DNA of 64,000 nt from Astropecten irregularis. Lineage: Eukaryota > Echinodermata > Asteroidea > Paxillosida > Astropectinidae. The stretch spans positions 13,220,602 to 13,284,601 of the forward strand of contig OZ020257.1 in assembly GCA_963971285.1 (NCBI GenBank), read 5' to 3'. The notes under the pieces are model-generated. The model was not told the DNA's origin. It made no database searches and worked only from the letters and a program-made list of their open reading frames with translations. Below, piece after piece: positions 9,717 through 21,899 of the stretch. The position numbers and the translations under genes are program-made. How positions within the stretch are numbered: the first letter of the stretch is position 1; the number at the start of each line of letters is the position of its first letter.

Positions 9717-9785
9717 ATTAAAAAGCCGCATCCTCTTTGAGTGATCCCCGACCCCAATGTATGTTTCTCAGGTTGCAGCATTGCG
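9717..9785 (+). repeat. Single arm of the GATCCCC foldback family
   Basis: AAAAAGCCGCATCCTCTTTG, AGTGATCCCC and TGTTTCTCAGGTTGCAGCAT match the right arm at 1987-2055. Confidence 0.75.
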
Positions 9786-9937
9786 AATGCTGCTCGTTAG
9801 TGTATGGTAAAATGATCCTTGGGAATTGGGATATAGTGGTACGTGTATTCTGTATTGTGCGTGGTTTTCATTGCTTCTGACTGTCAAATGAACAACATGG
9901 ACTACATGTATTACTATTAGGGACACCACCAATATAC

Positions 9938-10013
9938 GGCTGGGAAGCTCAGTTGGTAATCTGAGCACTGGTACGGTATTCCGGTGGTTGCTGGTTCGAA
10001 TCCTGCTCGTCAA
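9938..10013 (+). repeat. tRNA-derived SINE head (A and B boxes)
   Basis: GGGAAGCTCAGTTGGTAATC (A-box region) and GCTGGTTCGAATCCTGC (B box) sit at tRNA-like spacing. Acceptor-stem pairing is poor and a T-rich tail follows. It is more likely a tRNA-derived SINE than a functional tRNA. Confidence 0.65.
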
Positions 10014-10020
10014 TTTTTCT

Positions 10021-11668
10021 TTGTTCACTATTCTATCTAATAATATAGGCCTAGATCATTTATTGTTAGACGTTGTCGTTATGTACATAATGATGTTATG
10101 AGAAGGCTGCCTGCTGACGTTCAGTAGAGGTCAAAAGAATGCTGGAAATGATTTCACAGACAACCAATCTGTGCGTTGCTGGTGGTGCAAAAAGTCAAAG
10201 GGGAATCCTCCTGAGGGTGGCTGTTGTGCACATTTCAAACATTTTCTATCCAAATTAGAAACTATATGTGTCTCACAGTCTTAGGTTGACATTATATTGT
10301 TTTTTCAACATTTGTGAAGAAACCGACGACTATCATGTCATTTATTGTGTTTCTTAGGAAAAATGTGTTCATCATCCATGGAAATTGCTTTATTAGAATT
10401 TGTGTACAGTAATGTGTGTTTGTTATTGTCTCTTCATAATTTTGCTGCGGTACACTCTGTGTGATGAGCCTTTTTATACCTCCATAGTGTGATGATGTCA
10501 GTAACTTGCTCAAATCTGATATCTGACGGTACGCTATGATTGGTCAGAAATGACATCATCTACTACTGGAATATTTAGCCATGTTCTTAGTGACACAAAG
10601 CGTACCCCTGTTTAAATAAAAAAAAGTTGCTGTCCGCACCAATCCACACATGGTAAGGGTCCGTCCGTGGGTTATAACAACACTAACCCCGCCTCTTTAT
10701 AACAAGTTGGTAGCTTCGTGTACAATCTTATTTTGGGATTGGTAAGTCTAGAAGTTCAAATCACAGTCCTGACATCTGAAAAACATGTTGCCGCCTTCAG
10801 AAGCCACTTGTTGTACTAAGGTTGAAGGTCAAGGTTCATTCATTATATTGCATGAAGTCTGCATATCATGTACATGTAATGATGTACATGCACTAAAATT
10901 ACAGTCCATTGTGCCATGAACCACATAGGGCCTACACAGTTGTGCAAATTGTGGAGCAGAATTTGCATAAATTACACTATAATCAATTGTTCAGTAAAAT
11001 GTACACTTCACTGAACATGGAATGTAAATGTAATGATCTTGCTTTATTTGTATGGTGGTCTGGGACTCTCAATGCTTTTTACAGTTTCAGGCTCCATTTT
11101 TGCTGTTTTTTTTCTTCATAACTAAAGGCCTACAGTAAATCCCATGGGAAACTCAATTGTATTAGAAAACAATTTGTTTCCCTCAGATCTGTTGTGTAAT
11201 TTCACCTGTTCAGTCAGCCTCTACTCTAGGCCATTCAGATATTAACAATGGCTTCCCATTTTCCATGCTAATTTTTTTCTTTTGGGACAGACATGTTCAA
11301 AAGAACTGAGTATGCAGTGACACGTTGGTATTTTTATGTATTATTAGAACAGCTGTGCCTGTTGCTATGTACTATGTTAACTTTTTATACACTGAATAAT
11401 CTCACCTACATGTACATATTGTACATACTACGCAATGTTCCATTACCATTGCATCACTATTTACATGTACAGTATGTACCAAATTTAACTTAAATTACCT
11501 GCCATATTTATACAGTATTTGAGCACAAACAATAATACATTTTATAACAATACATATACAGGTGTATATGTACTATGTATTTAACTCATGTGCTTTAATA
11601 ATGTAAGTAAACCTTTAAACAATGAGATGACCATACAACTTGTACATTATTTATTTAAACACAAATCA
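10021..11668. other. Intron stretch, no feature recognised
   Basis: AT-rich unique DNA with scattered ACATGT/GTACAT words. No long inverted repeat or coding signal was seen. Confidence 0.5.
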
Positions 11669-11676
11669 ATGTGTAC

Positions 11677-13126
11677 CAGTGTTTCCCCTGCCTATTAAAT
11701 TGTGAGGCGGCCCGCCTCACGGTTTTTGGGGACCGCCTCGCACATTTTTTGCCAACACTGCCGCCTCACGCTCACAGAAACAAAAATAATATTTTTTATT
11801 ATACAATAAGCTGAAAATCACAGAAATGTTTAATAATCTTTATAAAAACACAAACATTTACGCTTAAAAGCGGAAGATGAAAGCGCTTTTTCCATTCCGA
11901 AGCTCTAAAAAACGAAACGTAACACTTGCACAGCGCGTGTATGTACGGCCGAGCGGCACACACAACGCGTACGGCCGGGCGACACAGCTCATACAACGGC
12001 CGACATAATCTCCACCGCACGGTGCACAGTGCCTATACAGCGAACACGCGGTCTTGGTATACATTCTCACGAAATAGACTGATATGCCTTCACTGGTTCG
12101 CGCGCGGCTCCCTGCCTAAATGTATGCACTGCCGTGAGGCTGTAACCAGCGTTCCGTTCGTTACACACGTGCATGGTGCATTTGCAGCGGTGTTTGGTGG
12201 ACTTTATCGAATGTTTTTGAACAAATAAATGGCCGCACTCAGAGGAATTCTTTTCGACATTGATTTTTAGTCATTTTTACCTCAGATTCGCCAGGAATGA
12301 AAATCTTCCACGATCCACGCACGGTGCATGGCTGCTCATTTTGCTTGCGCCAAAAACTCGCCACCAAGAGAATCCTTAGGATGGTGATTGGTGAATTAAA
12401 TCACGCTGAGTTAACGCACCTCCATGGTTAACGTAAACAAGTTTTGTTAGCTAATGTTTTCGTACATGTTTTCTCGAAAAGTTGCGGGTGAATTACAAAA
12501 ATGCACAAAGAATGTACAAGCATAACGGATCAGAAAACAAATAGTTTATGATCTAGGAGTAGAGGTACAATGTAGGTGCCGCAATGTTTCACCAAAAAGT
12601 CACCTATGATATTGAATGATAGTTGTTGTTTTCAAAACCCATAGCGTTACGGCACCCCGAAAAGTGACAGCTAGTGCTAGGCTCATCGTGATGGAGCCTT
12701 ATCGTTCTCGCATAGCCTACATTTTTCAAACATGTTTAGCCGACCAGACTTAAAGGTTACGAGGTACTCATTATTTGGTGTTTACAATTCAATTTGTGAT
12801 CAAGACTTAATTGTAGGCCCCTAAACACTACCTAAAGGTAAATAATAATATTCCATATGTGGACTTGTTTTTGTTTTCGTTTATTTGTATCATTCTTATA
12901 AAAAAAATTACAATTTTTTTTTTTTTAATTAACTTTTTTTTTTTAAACAAGAATATAGGATCAGTGTTAAAAACAAATACAAAACAAAAGCAAACATTAC
13001 ATGATGTAGGTATATAAACTGAGTTCTTAAGAAGTGGGCCCCGGACATCACGCGGTAAGGGCTTCGCGCGTCGTCGCGCCGGGTCCATACCACCTCACGG
13101 CTACCAGCAACCCAGGGGAAACACTG
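11677..13126. mobile_element. 1450-bp hAT-like transposon with perfect 8-bp target duplication
   Basis: The termini CAGTGTTTCCCCTG are perfectly inverted over 14 bp. The flanks are identical 8-mers ATGTGTAC at 11669-11676 and 13127-13134. CAGTG-type termini with 8-bp duplications define the hAT superfamily. No transposase reading frame is evident, so it is non-autonomous or decayed. Subterminal GTGAGGCGGC and GCCGTGAGGTGG add a second layer of symmetry. Confidence 0.92.
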
Positions 13127-13317
13127 ATGTGTACTTGTGCAATGTGCATGCATTATTGTGTACTTGACCCACATTAGTTTATAATTGGTTCTAGAGTGCC
13201 TGTGTATCCATTTGTAAATTGTAGGAGGGGCTGGTAGCCATAATTCAATGAATCAATGCCATTTCTAATTTACTGATTCAGTGCTGCATGGGTTCAATGT
13301 TCACTTTTGTGTGAGTG

Positions 13318-13500
13318 AACCTGGGGCCGATTTCACGAAGCACTAAGATTGATCTTAATTGCGAATTCATCTTAATTGCTAAGCAACATGTGATGTCACA
13401 ATACAAATCACTATGGTGATACTGACAACTCATCTAAAGATTAATCTTCTTTAGTGCTTTTTGATAATGGAAAATTGTGTTCCTTCCTCGTTAGAGGTTA
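13318..13500. mobile_element. Fragment of GGGGCCGATTTCACGAAGCA-type element
   Basis: It starts CTGGGGCCGATTTCACGAAG with an internal symmetrical ...CACTAAGATTGATCTTAA / TTAATCTTCTTTAGTGC pair. This resembles the widespread 'GGCC(A/G)ATTTCA' MITEs elsewhere in the window. The right end is unclear. Confidence 0.5.
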
Positions 13501-13615
13501 TATCATACTTTGATTTTTGTCAAAGAAATACAGATTCATGGGCATAAATGATATCAAGAAAGATAGTAGGCCTAATCTGTGAAATTTTCAGTCCTATACA
13601 GTTCCCACTTTATGT
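13501..13615. mobile_element. TTAA-type MITE, family A copy 3 (fragment)
   Basis: ATCATACTTTGATTTTTGTC and CAGATTCATGGGCATAAATG through TTTTCAGTCCTATAC match the family interior. Both the TTAA left end and the right half are missing. Confidence 0.75.
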
Positions 13616-14221
13616 TTACGATGCCCGCTCTTGTACAATTTGTACGTGTACGCATACTTGTACATGTACTTTGTACAGGTTCATTACCTGTGTACTTGTA
13701 CTGGTACAGCTAAACCAGTTGTAAACTCACAAGGTCACACAGAGATATTATATGTACTGATTGTAACAGAAAAAGCAGTTCAAGATGCATAATTGCCTGA
13801 TTATTCAGGCCAGTTTGTAAATTGTACATTTTATGAGTTCAAACATTGCGAAAATTTGTCATGGTTAGATTATAGAATTAGAAATCTATATAATATAAGG
13901 AAGAATTTGTTTACTTGAAGGTGTATTGAAATTTTCAAAAAAGTACTGTGTGTGTGTCTTTTGATTATGAGTGGTTATAAATAAAAAACAATAAGTTCAG
14001 TTTATAGGCCCAAGTCCTTATAAACTGCAACATTTGTGGCATGTACATAGTACTGTACACATACATCAACAGACAAGTCACAATTTTATTCATATTTACA
14101 TCCAATGTTATTATCAGGGAATGTAACAGACATGTGAATTTTGATTCTGTTGCGCCAAATTATGTACAACTGAGTTGGAGATATTGTTTCATCATCCTTA
14201 AATTCTATCTCTTATTTCACT

Positions 14222-14310
14222 GTACCTGTTGTTGTACACACGATGTACATGTACGTACACGGACACGTACATGTACGTACACGTGCATAATTGATTTATT
14301 TTGTGTTTAC
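14222..14310. repeat. GTACATGTACGTACACG simple palindromic repeat
   Basis: Alternating GTAC/ACGT/ACATGT words; one of many ACATGT-rich tracts. Other dense ones are 14820-14960, 15960-16030, 16350-16435, 19490-19610, 22845-23050, 23755-23790 and 31965-32060. Confidence 0.8.
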
Positions 14311-14380
14311 ATGTAGTCTTAGTACTATATAGGGCTCGTAATACAGTTTTTGTACAAAATGCACCATACGGTAGGCTACA

Positions 14381-14612
14381 GTAGGCTTCCTACATGTTAG
14401 TACTTAGTAGGTCTGCATTTTACTTTTTTCCTGGCCAGCTTACAATTACATGTAGATACGGTAGGCTCCCTACATGTTAGTACTTAGTAGGTCTTCATTT
14501 TACTTAATTCCTGGCCAGCCTACATGTACATGTAATTTAGATACAGTAGGCTCCCTACATGTACATGTTAGTACATAGGTCTTCATTTTACTGGACTCCT
14601 GGCCACTGAGCC
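14381..14612 (+). repeat. Tandem repeat, three units of ~80-85 bp
   Basis: Units start at 14381, 14461 and 14546 with GTAGGCTCCCTACATG... and contain AGGTCTTCATTTTACT and CTGGCCAGCCTACA. Confidence 0.88.
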
Positions 14613-14722
14613 TAGGCACATCAGCCAGTGTCTTGTAACATGATAGGACAATGACATGTTGGCCTAGTACTTGAGCATTATTTATTCCTGCACATTCTCC
14701 CATCTGACACTACCTGTCACAC

Positions 14723-14800
14723 ATAGGCCCTATGATGTGTATTGCCCAAGATGTACAATGTACCGTAGGCCCTATGTGTATTGCCCAAGATGTACCGTAG
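14723..14800 (+). repeat. Two-unit tandem repeat
   Basis: TAGGCCCTATGNTGTGTATTG then CCCAAGATGTAC is repeated once after ~40 bp. Confidence 0.8.
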
Positions 14801-15115
14801 TCAATGGTCTCAAGCACATGCTGTACATGTAGTCTGTGATTAAAAAAAACATTGTACTGTACATCTGTACATGTACTCGTACATGTATGTATGTGTATAC
14901 ATGCATATTACGGGCATGTGAGCTGTACACATACATACACACGTGTACTCATGTACGAATGCGTATAGCTCACAATATACACAGTTAAACATTGACATTT
15001 GGCATCATTTAGAATTGTCAGATCTATTTATTTCCTTTTCTTACTACATGTACATGTAAATATAATTTTGCATTTAACTACCGGGTACTAAATTGCAAAA
15101 GATGTACTTGGGCCT

Positions 15116-15382
15116 ATAGAGGGTGTGCAATCACGTGATCAGGACGCCATTTTTGACGGTAACGCTGTACACATGTATTATGCACGTGCGTGCAGTGTAT
15201 GTAACCCACATGTGTTCACGTAGCTTTCAAATCAACCGGACGCGAACGCAGACGCAGAAGTGCGTGCATATAATGATGCTGTCTGGTACGTACGCGTGTG
15301 CACATACGTGACGTGCGTGCGTACGCGTGCCGTCCAAAATGGCCGATAAGCTGTCAAGTGACGTCACGTGCATACTCTCTAT
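15116..15382. mobile_element. Inverted-repeat element with CACGTG/TGACGTCA termini
   Basis: TAGAGGGTGTGCAATCACGTGA at the left is inverted with mismatches as TCACGTGCATACTCTCTA at the right. The subterminal GACGCCATTTTTGACGG pairs with CCGTCCAAAATGGCC. No coding. Confidence 0.65.
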
Positions 15383-15779
15383 TGAAATAATCATACACGG
15401 AAGACAAGATACGAGAGGGGCAAATAAAAACTACACATATACATGTACATAATATACATGTACAATGTGGCTTGTGTCCGGCTAAAAAAATCACATAGGC
15501 CTACTGTACACAGTACAGCACATTGTAGGACCAACATTCAGTACATTACATCCAACGTTTCAATCGATTTTGCAGAAGCCTAAATCTACAATGCAAAATT
15601 TGTTTATTTTTTAATCCACACAGTTTTCCAGGGTTGGTTATAAAGTCTTTAAGCCCCCATAGTCAACAACTTTACATTGTACATCATGTATACTGTAAAT
15701 CTGTACTGCACAGTCATAGTCATGGCAGTGTGTGACTGTGTGTCATGTGTAAAATCACCATCAGTACATATTGTGTACA

Positions 15780-15958
15780 AAAGCGTTCCGCACTAATGAC
15801 GTCACATGAGTGTACAAAATCCCCTGGTGTCAGACAAACATTGACTCACACACGCAGTGTACGCCATGCATGCACGGGCGTGCACACCACACATTTGCAT
15901 GTTCGCAATGTTTGTCTGAGCTAGTGTGCTATTTTTAGCGCAAGTGCGGAGTGCTATT
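15780..15958 (+). mobile_element. CRE-bearing MITE, family B copy 1
   Basis: The left end is AGCGTTCCGCACTAATGACGTCAC and the right TTTTTAGCGCAAGTGCGGAGTGCTATT. It shares the inner CAGACAAACATTG / CAATGTTTGTCTGAG symmetry with copies at 36216, 39661 and 59173. Confidence 0.82.
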
Positions 15959-16831
15959 GTACAGGATTGTACACACTATGTACATGTAGGCCTACATGTA
16001 CATACAGTATATTGCCAATGCCACAATCCACTTCTTGTTAAATTAGATAGCACTTGACTGCGAAAAATTCACCTGTGTAATAATCACACACAAGACACAT
16101 GTACCGTACAATGTGTACTATGTAGGCCTTTATGACTTGAGTAACGGCTGACTGGTGTTTTTAATTTCCATAATAGTACAGGTGAACTTAGTACATGTAG
16201 CGCTCTACCCTGACCCATTCTACATACATGTAGATCTCCGCATCAATATTAACCAATGGAAAACACTTCCATTACACTACCGCTACGTACTGTACCAAGG
16301 GTAGTACAATACACAGTTCATGAATTACACTGTACATTGTAGGGTATGCTGAACATGTAGGCCTACATGTATTCGTATAGTATGCGTACATGTACCGTAC
16401 ATGTATGTAGGCCTACATGTACATTCAGTGTACAACAAATGTTAAAGGTACACGCCGGCTTCAAAGTCCAAAAAAATGAAGAGTGCAGAGTATAACACAA
16501 TATTTCTAGAACACTGGGTGAAGGTTTTCGTGAAAAAAAAATCAGAAATAAGTCGTTTAATTAGGGTTAATTAACGGAAATCAAAATAAGGTCAAAGGTT
16601 AGCGTATACGCATTTCCAGCCGTAACAAGTGTAAGACGGATGTGGCACACCAATGGTTTTAGACTGGTGCTCATAGGTGTGACTAAATGTTGCAGCTGCC
16701 GTATGAGAATTCCAGGAACGCGATTCACGTACGTTCAAGCCGTACACGATGGAAAAATCATGGGCAAAACATAAACAATTAGGCGAATCAGTCTGTCTGT
16801 TGAAAACATAAGACTTTTCAGAATTATTCAC

Positions 16832-17183
16832 AAAATGTTTGTGAGTTGATGCAATGTTTGCGAGTTGACGTAATGTTTGCGAGTTGACGTAATGTTTGCG
16901 TGTTGATGCAACGTTTGCGAGGTGACGTAATGTTTGCAAGTTGACGTAATGTTTGCGAGATATGATGCAATGTTTGCAAGTTGACGTAATGTTTGCGACA
17001 ATTGATGCAATGTTTGCGAGTTGACGCAATGTTTGCGAGTTGACGCAATGTTTTCGAGTTGACGCAATGTTTGCGAGTTGACGTAATGTTTGCGAGTTGA
17101 CGTAATGTTTGCGAGTTGACGAAACGTTTGCGAGTTGACGCAACGATTGCGAGTTGACGTAATGTTTGTGAGTTGACGCAAAG
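16832..17183. repeat. 19-bp minisatellite, about 18 units
   Basis: The unit is AATGTTTGCGAGTTGACGT with variants (TGATGCAAT, TGACGCAAT). A 19-nt period and few stops make all three minus-strand frames open over it, which explains the long apparent frames there. Confidence 0.93.
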
Positions 17184-17752
17184 GATTTTGAGGGCATGAT
17201 CGATGAAACAATTTTCGAGGGACCAAAACGATTTCCACATAGGCCTATACACACAATATAATTTTGAGAATCACACAAAAAGGTTTTGATATGATGGCAT
17301 AAATGATTTTCATGTATACAAGAAATTATCTCGAGGCTTTCTTTCTCCGCGGCTTGAACCCCCCCCCCCCCCCCCCCCCCCCCAAATGCAACGGAGACCG
17401 GGTGAGTGACTCAACGCACGGTCTCGCATCAAAAATGCTACACGTACGGGGAGCGTGGACCGCACTGGTGGTTATCACGGGCCCGTGCCTCGGGCTGAAT
17501 GCGTCGCAAGACCCCACGGGCTGTGTCTGCAGAGGTGGTAGGCACCCGCAGTTACCGGTCTTTTATAAATTCTAAATTTGGCATTTAAATGTTGCTTTAT
17601 CGCGTTGGAAATTCTTAATTTTAAAAAGGAAATACCCAGGTCGAACAGTTAAGGTTTGGTTAAAAGAAAACCAGCGATTTAACAAAAAGTTATACTAAAT
17701 TTTGTATAGTAAAAAAAGCTTTTAAACGACTGGAAGTGAAACTAACACATGA

Positions 17753-17800
17753 TCACGTGGGTTTTCTGAGTCAAAATTTTGACTCAGAAAACCCACGTGA
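17753..17800. repeat. 48-bp perfect palindrome without spacer
   Basis: TCACGTGGGTTTTCTGAGTC then AAAA is directly followed by its exact complement. It lies in the right subterminal part of the TTAA element. Confidence 0.95.
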
Positions 17801-17963
17801 CTTACGGTTTTTCGTATTTTTCATGAAAACGGCTCAATTTTACCGTTTATTTGTGTGGAATGTTCTATTCTACTTTTGGAAGACCTTTCCAGTCATGATA
17901 AAGGCATGCATTGGCGCCAAAAAGCGCCCAAAAAAGCGCAACGAGGCCGGCGTGTACCTTTAA

Positions 17964-20453
17964 GCTTCATTTGCACTGGTGTTCCGGTGCTGTTATATTG
18001 CCAGCTTGGATATTAACAACGGTCTCAATTTAATTTCCTGACTCAAAAAGTCCATGTGCGAACGTCGATAAGATTAAATCCATTGGAAATTAACCATAGT
18101 CCCAGATAATGTAAATTTGAAGTGTCGCCCTCAAAAATGAAGGGAAAAAACACAAAAATATACCTTTCAATTATCATTTAATCGCTTCATTAAATGCAAA
18201 TGAAAAAATACAAATTTATGATAATTTTCCTTCATAGGCCACTTATCTTCTCATCAGAAACCGCATTGAACCGAGTACACAATGTGACTTAAATCCCACA
18301 AGGGTAAAGAGCTAGCCCTTATAGAGCAAAGATCAGGTGTTCTAAGGACCCCTCAGAATCCCTCAATCCGTCACAACTCGGATGGATTCATCTCCGTGGC
18401 AACCGGCAATAAGAAAAGTACCTTTTTTTTTGTATTCCTTTTCTATAAATCCTTGGCTTAGATGAGGAGAGATAGAAAATGAGCAAGAGAAAAAAAAAGG
18501 AAACCAAGGAAAAAAAAAAATTGTTTTCCATTTTTTCTTCTGTTCCCCTGCCTTTATGTCTCGTCAATCGCACAGTCCTACAGATCTCCTGGACTGCCGT
18601 ACTCCGAAAGATTAATTTTTGATTGAAAGGAAATGTCCCGACCCTAGCACTGTGCAGGTTTGTTTGTCAAATTGTCTGACATTTCAGAAACGACCTGCAA
18701 AAAAAAAAAAAAAGAAGAAGAAAAAGGACGTCAGTTATAACCTGGCTAGCTAAGAGGATGGCCTGTAGACAATTAACAATTTTGCTCGATAGGAGCTGAG
18801 AGCCGAATAATTTTCTGGGGTCCAGACATTTTGAATTTTACAAAATAACTGAAAAGCTTGTAAACAAATAATAACTTTGATAATCCATGTATGCGCAATG
18901 CACATAAAAATTCCATGAAAGATTTGAAAATATTAAGGTGTGAATTAAACTGTGAAATACCTTCGGGAATTTTGGAAATATGCTTAACACGTGAGCACCT
19001 GGTAAAGAATTGTGCTTGAGAATGAGATGGTGGCGTGCATTTTTATGTGGGCTCTGGTTGCGGTTTTTCTTTCTGAAAAAAGGAAGAAAATAGATTCTGT
19101 TCTTCATAATTACATGTAGGCCTACATATTTATAATTTATCCAGATTTCATTTTTAGATTTCTAATGGAATTGTGCTGTTTTGCCGTTTTCTTTGATGGA
19201 AAAATTATTTATTGCTGTCAGTTTCTCAATGGATTGAAAGAAAAAACAAGTTTTGTGCATTTTCTTGAAATATTCCACCAATTTTGTGTTCTTCTCCCTT
19301 TCAAAATGAGAATGTGTAATGAAATGCCTAAAATGTACGTGTGTAATATAATAGTAGTTAACATCAATGGTCATGTGTATTTTGCAACCAGCAAGTACAG
19401 TGTACATGTGTACTGTATCAGTATGCAGGTAAGCATGGCATTACACTTAACTGTACAATTTGTAAACTTTGTACATTTTTATGTACTAGTGTACTGTACA
19501 CTATGTGTATGTAGATTTTTACATACATTGTACATACCGGTACATGTGTAGATTTTTACATGTACCGGTGCATGTGTGGATGTGTACATGTACATGTACA
19601 TGTGCATGTAAGTCTCCAAGATCAACCCAACAGGCCCCATCATATAATTAAGCGTATAATGCATGCTATTAGTTTTGGTAACATGAGAGTTTGTTTCAGT
19701 ATGATACTTTTTGCATGCAGTATACTGATACACCATGTACATGTACAATGTGTATGATACATCATGTATCCATGTATACGTACATACGTGTGCACACTAT
19801 GAATGATATGGCAAAGTATGCACAGTTATAATGTGCACCATACGTGTACATGATGGATCGATCGTTCCATGTCGGTGGCATAGTATAATGATACCGACCG
19901 CATTGCACATGATCTAGGGTACCAACAGGCACTAAATGGAATATTAGACCTGGAATTGGAATTTGAGAGGCGATGGGTATAAAGATGATGAACTCATGTT
20001 TGTACATGATCTTGTGCAGTTTTATGTATTAAACATCTGGCCATGGGGAGACATCTTCCAAAAAATTATGATGTCGATATGAAATTCAAAAAAATGCAAT
20101 ATGTTAGGCCTACATACAAATCAAAAATTATTATTATTATTATTATTATTATTTTTTTTTTTTGGGGGGGGGGGGGGGCTGTGAATTTGCGGCTGCCTTT
20201 TAATTTCCATGTGGATACCGGTTAGTACTGACATTGGATTAACATCTCTGGAAAAATTATAAAATCTCCCCAAAATATTTAACGATATATACAGCACTGA
20301 CTATTTCACATTCCCTTTTCTCCCTGGGCAAACAAACAAATAAACAAACAAATTGTTGTGAAACTGTCAGTTATTTATGCATTGTACATTATAATGTTAC
20401 TTCTCCTGCTTCTGGCCCTCCATACTTTACACTGTGCGCATGTACATTGGGCC
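17964..20453. other. Intron stretch with A/T runs and ACATGT tracts
   Basis: No coding or element boundaries were recognised. Poly-A runs occur near 18700 and a dense ACATGT tract at 19490-19610. Confidence 0.5.
20120..20185 (+). repeat. ATT microsatellite plus T and G runs
   Basis: (ATT)n is followed by T(12) and G(15), a simple-sequence tract. Confidence 0.85.
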
Positions 20454-20669
20454 TTTACGAAATGAGGCTTGAGGCTAGGCTTGGGATTTATTTTGCTACC
20501 GCCATTTTGTGTCCTAAATGAAATGAAGGGCTTGAGAAACATGGCGAAGCTGGAGCCTTACTTTGGCTTCGTCATGTGGCCCAATCTCTTCATTTTGTCT
20601 TGTGGGCCTCAGATGGCGGTACGGTATTACATTTAGTCCCAAGCCTAGCCTCAAGCCTGGTTTCGTAAA
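20454..20669. mobile_element. TTTACGAAA-terminated MITE
   Basis: TTTACGAAATGAGGCTTGAG then GCTAGGCTTGGGA is inverted at 20637-20669 with two mismatches. Inside, GCTACCGCCATTTTGT pairs with a degenerate GATGGCGGTACGG. Confidence 0.82.
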
Positions 20670-21761
20670 GTTCCATAGTACAGACACCTGTGTGCACAAA
20701 TATGCAAACATGTATTGTCCATAATGTGTGACATGTCTGCTTTATGTAGACTTTTCACTTAAAAATGTATGCACCATTTGTCATTCATTGTACCATTACA
20801 AATGTAGGATCTGTTAATTATGCAGTATGGACGGTAATTAATAAATTCAGACGTCAGTCCCAGTAATGCATTCATTTGAACCAATTGTTCAAAATAAAAT
20901 TGAAATGCACACTCACATATTATGTGGGGACTGGGACAATGCGATCACATCAGGGCTTTGGAAATGTGGGTCACGTATGATGACGTCATCACAAACATGT
21001 ACATATGACGTATCTACAATGTAGGTAGCACAGGTGGTTACCGTGGTAATGCATGCGTGCAATTAGTAATGCTTTCTGCTTCAAAAGACAGTGAAAAGTG
21101 CAGCTGTGACCAGGATGAAAATTTGGCACCAGATTATTTTTCCCAAAGAAATGTATGGATCAGGAATCAGGATGCTAAAATATTTCAGACTAAGAAAATG
21201 ACAAAAACTGTAGATTTTTCCTTTTTCAAGAAAAACATACGTGTGCACTGTACATGGTATTTTCAGAAGATTGTAGGGTACGGTATGTGACTGAAAAAAA
21301 TTTTTTCACGTGCCAGTGTCACACACTTAAAATAGGGACGTTCAAATTAAACTTTGACATGTTTGAGGGCAACAAAATTATGGAAAGCCACGAAAAACCC
21401 ACGATGAAGTCCTGCATTCTTGTTAGGAGGTCTTCTGCATAGTCTTGAATACAGTAGTACACTCCTACTAGAATTTGTATCCTTGTAGAGAGTCACATGA
21501 CTGTGTTATCGTGTACTAATAAACACTCTCTGAAGAGCGGAATTTGAAATCACTCCCATTAAATCAGAATCACTTTCCTGGGTTGAATGTTTTATAGCGG
21601 ACACGTATAGAATACTTCTCCTTGCAACAAGTAATGAAGTATGTAGCTTTGATATTCCTTTTGAGTTGCATGTAATTCCAAATTACAGTTTCGTGAAAAC
21701 CATGTGGAGACCTACATGTATACACCGATCCAACATCGCGACCATGGAGGTAGGAAACACC

Positions 21762-21888
21762 CGCCATTACTGCAGGGTGTACGCCCCATTATGATGGGAG
21801 GTACAACCTGCTATATTATCGAGTGCGGCATAGCGTTAATTCTTTTGTTGCTGGTCAAAAGATAGGCAGGGACACTGCAGTAATGGCG
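21762..21888. repeat. Inverted repeat CGCCATTACTGCAG
   Basis: CGCCATTACTGCAG at the left is perfectly inverted at the right, ~100 bp apart, with flanking GGTGT/GACAC partial symmetry. Confidence 0.6.
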
Positions 21889-21899
21889 GACAATATATC

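Larger units (their letters stand above)
16442..17963. mobile_element. 1522-bp TTAA element carrying a minisatellite
   Basis: The ends TTAAAGGTACACGCCGGC (18 bp) are perfectly inverted at 17946-17963. This matches the TTAAAGG style of piggyBac-related 'T2' MITEs as I remember them. Inside are the 19-bp tandem array (16832-17183), a C-run (17350-17383) and a 48-bp perfect palindrome (17753-17800). No transposase frame was recognised. Confidence 0.85.

Noticed and set aside
9938-10013. Functional tRNA gene
   Set aside because: A and B boxes are present, but stems do not fold well and the flank is SINE-like.
16832-17183. CRISPR array
   Set aside because: Units are contiguous with no spacers, and the DNA is clearly animal.
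16592-17278. Long minus-strand open frames (up to 228 aa) with repeated RQLANITST
   Set aside because: They are produced by the 19-bp minisatellite, which is open in all three frames; there is no start context or domain.
17303-17575. 90-aa plus-strand proline-run frame
   Set aside because: Created by the C-run inside the TTAA element; no homology or splice context.
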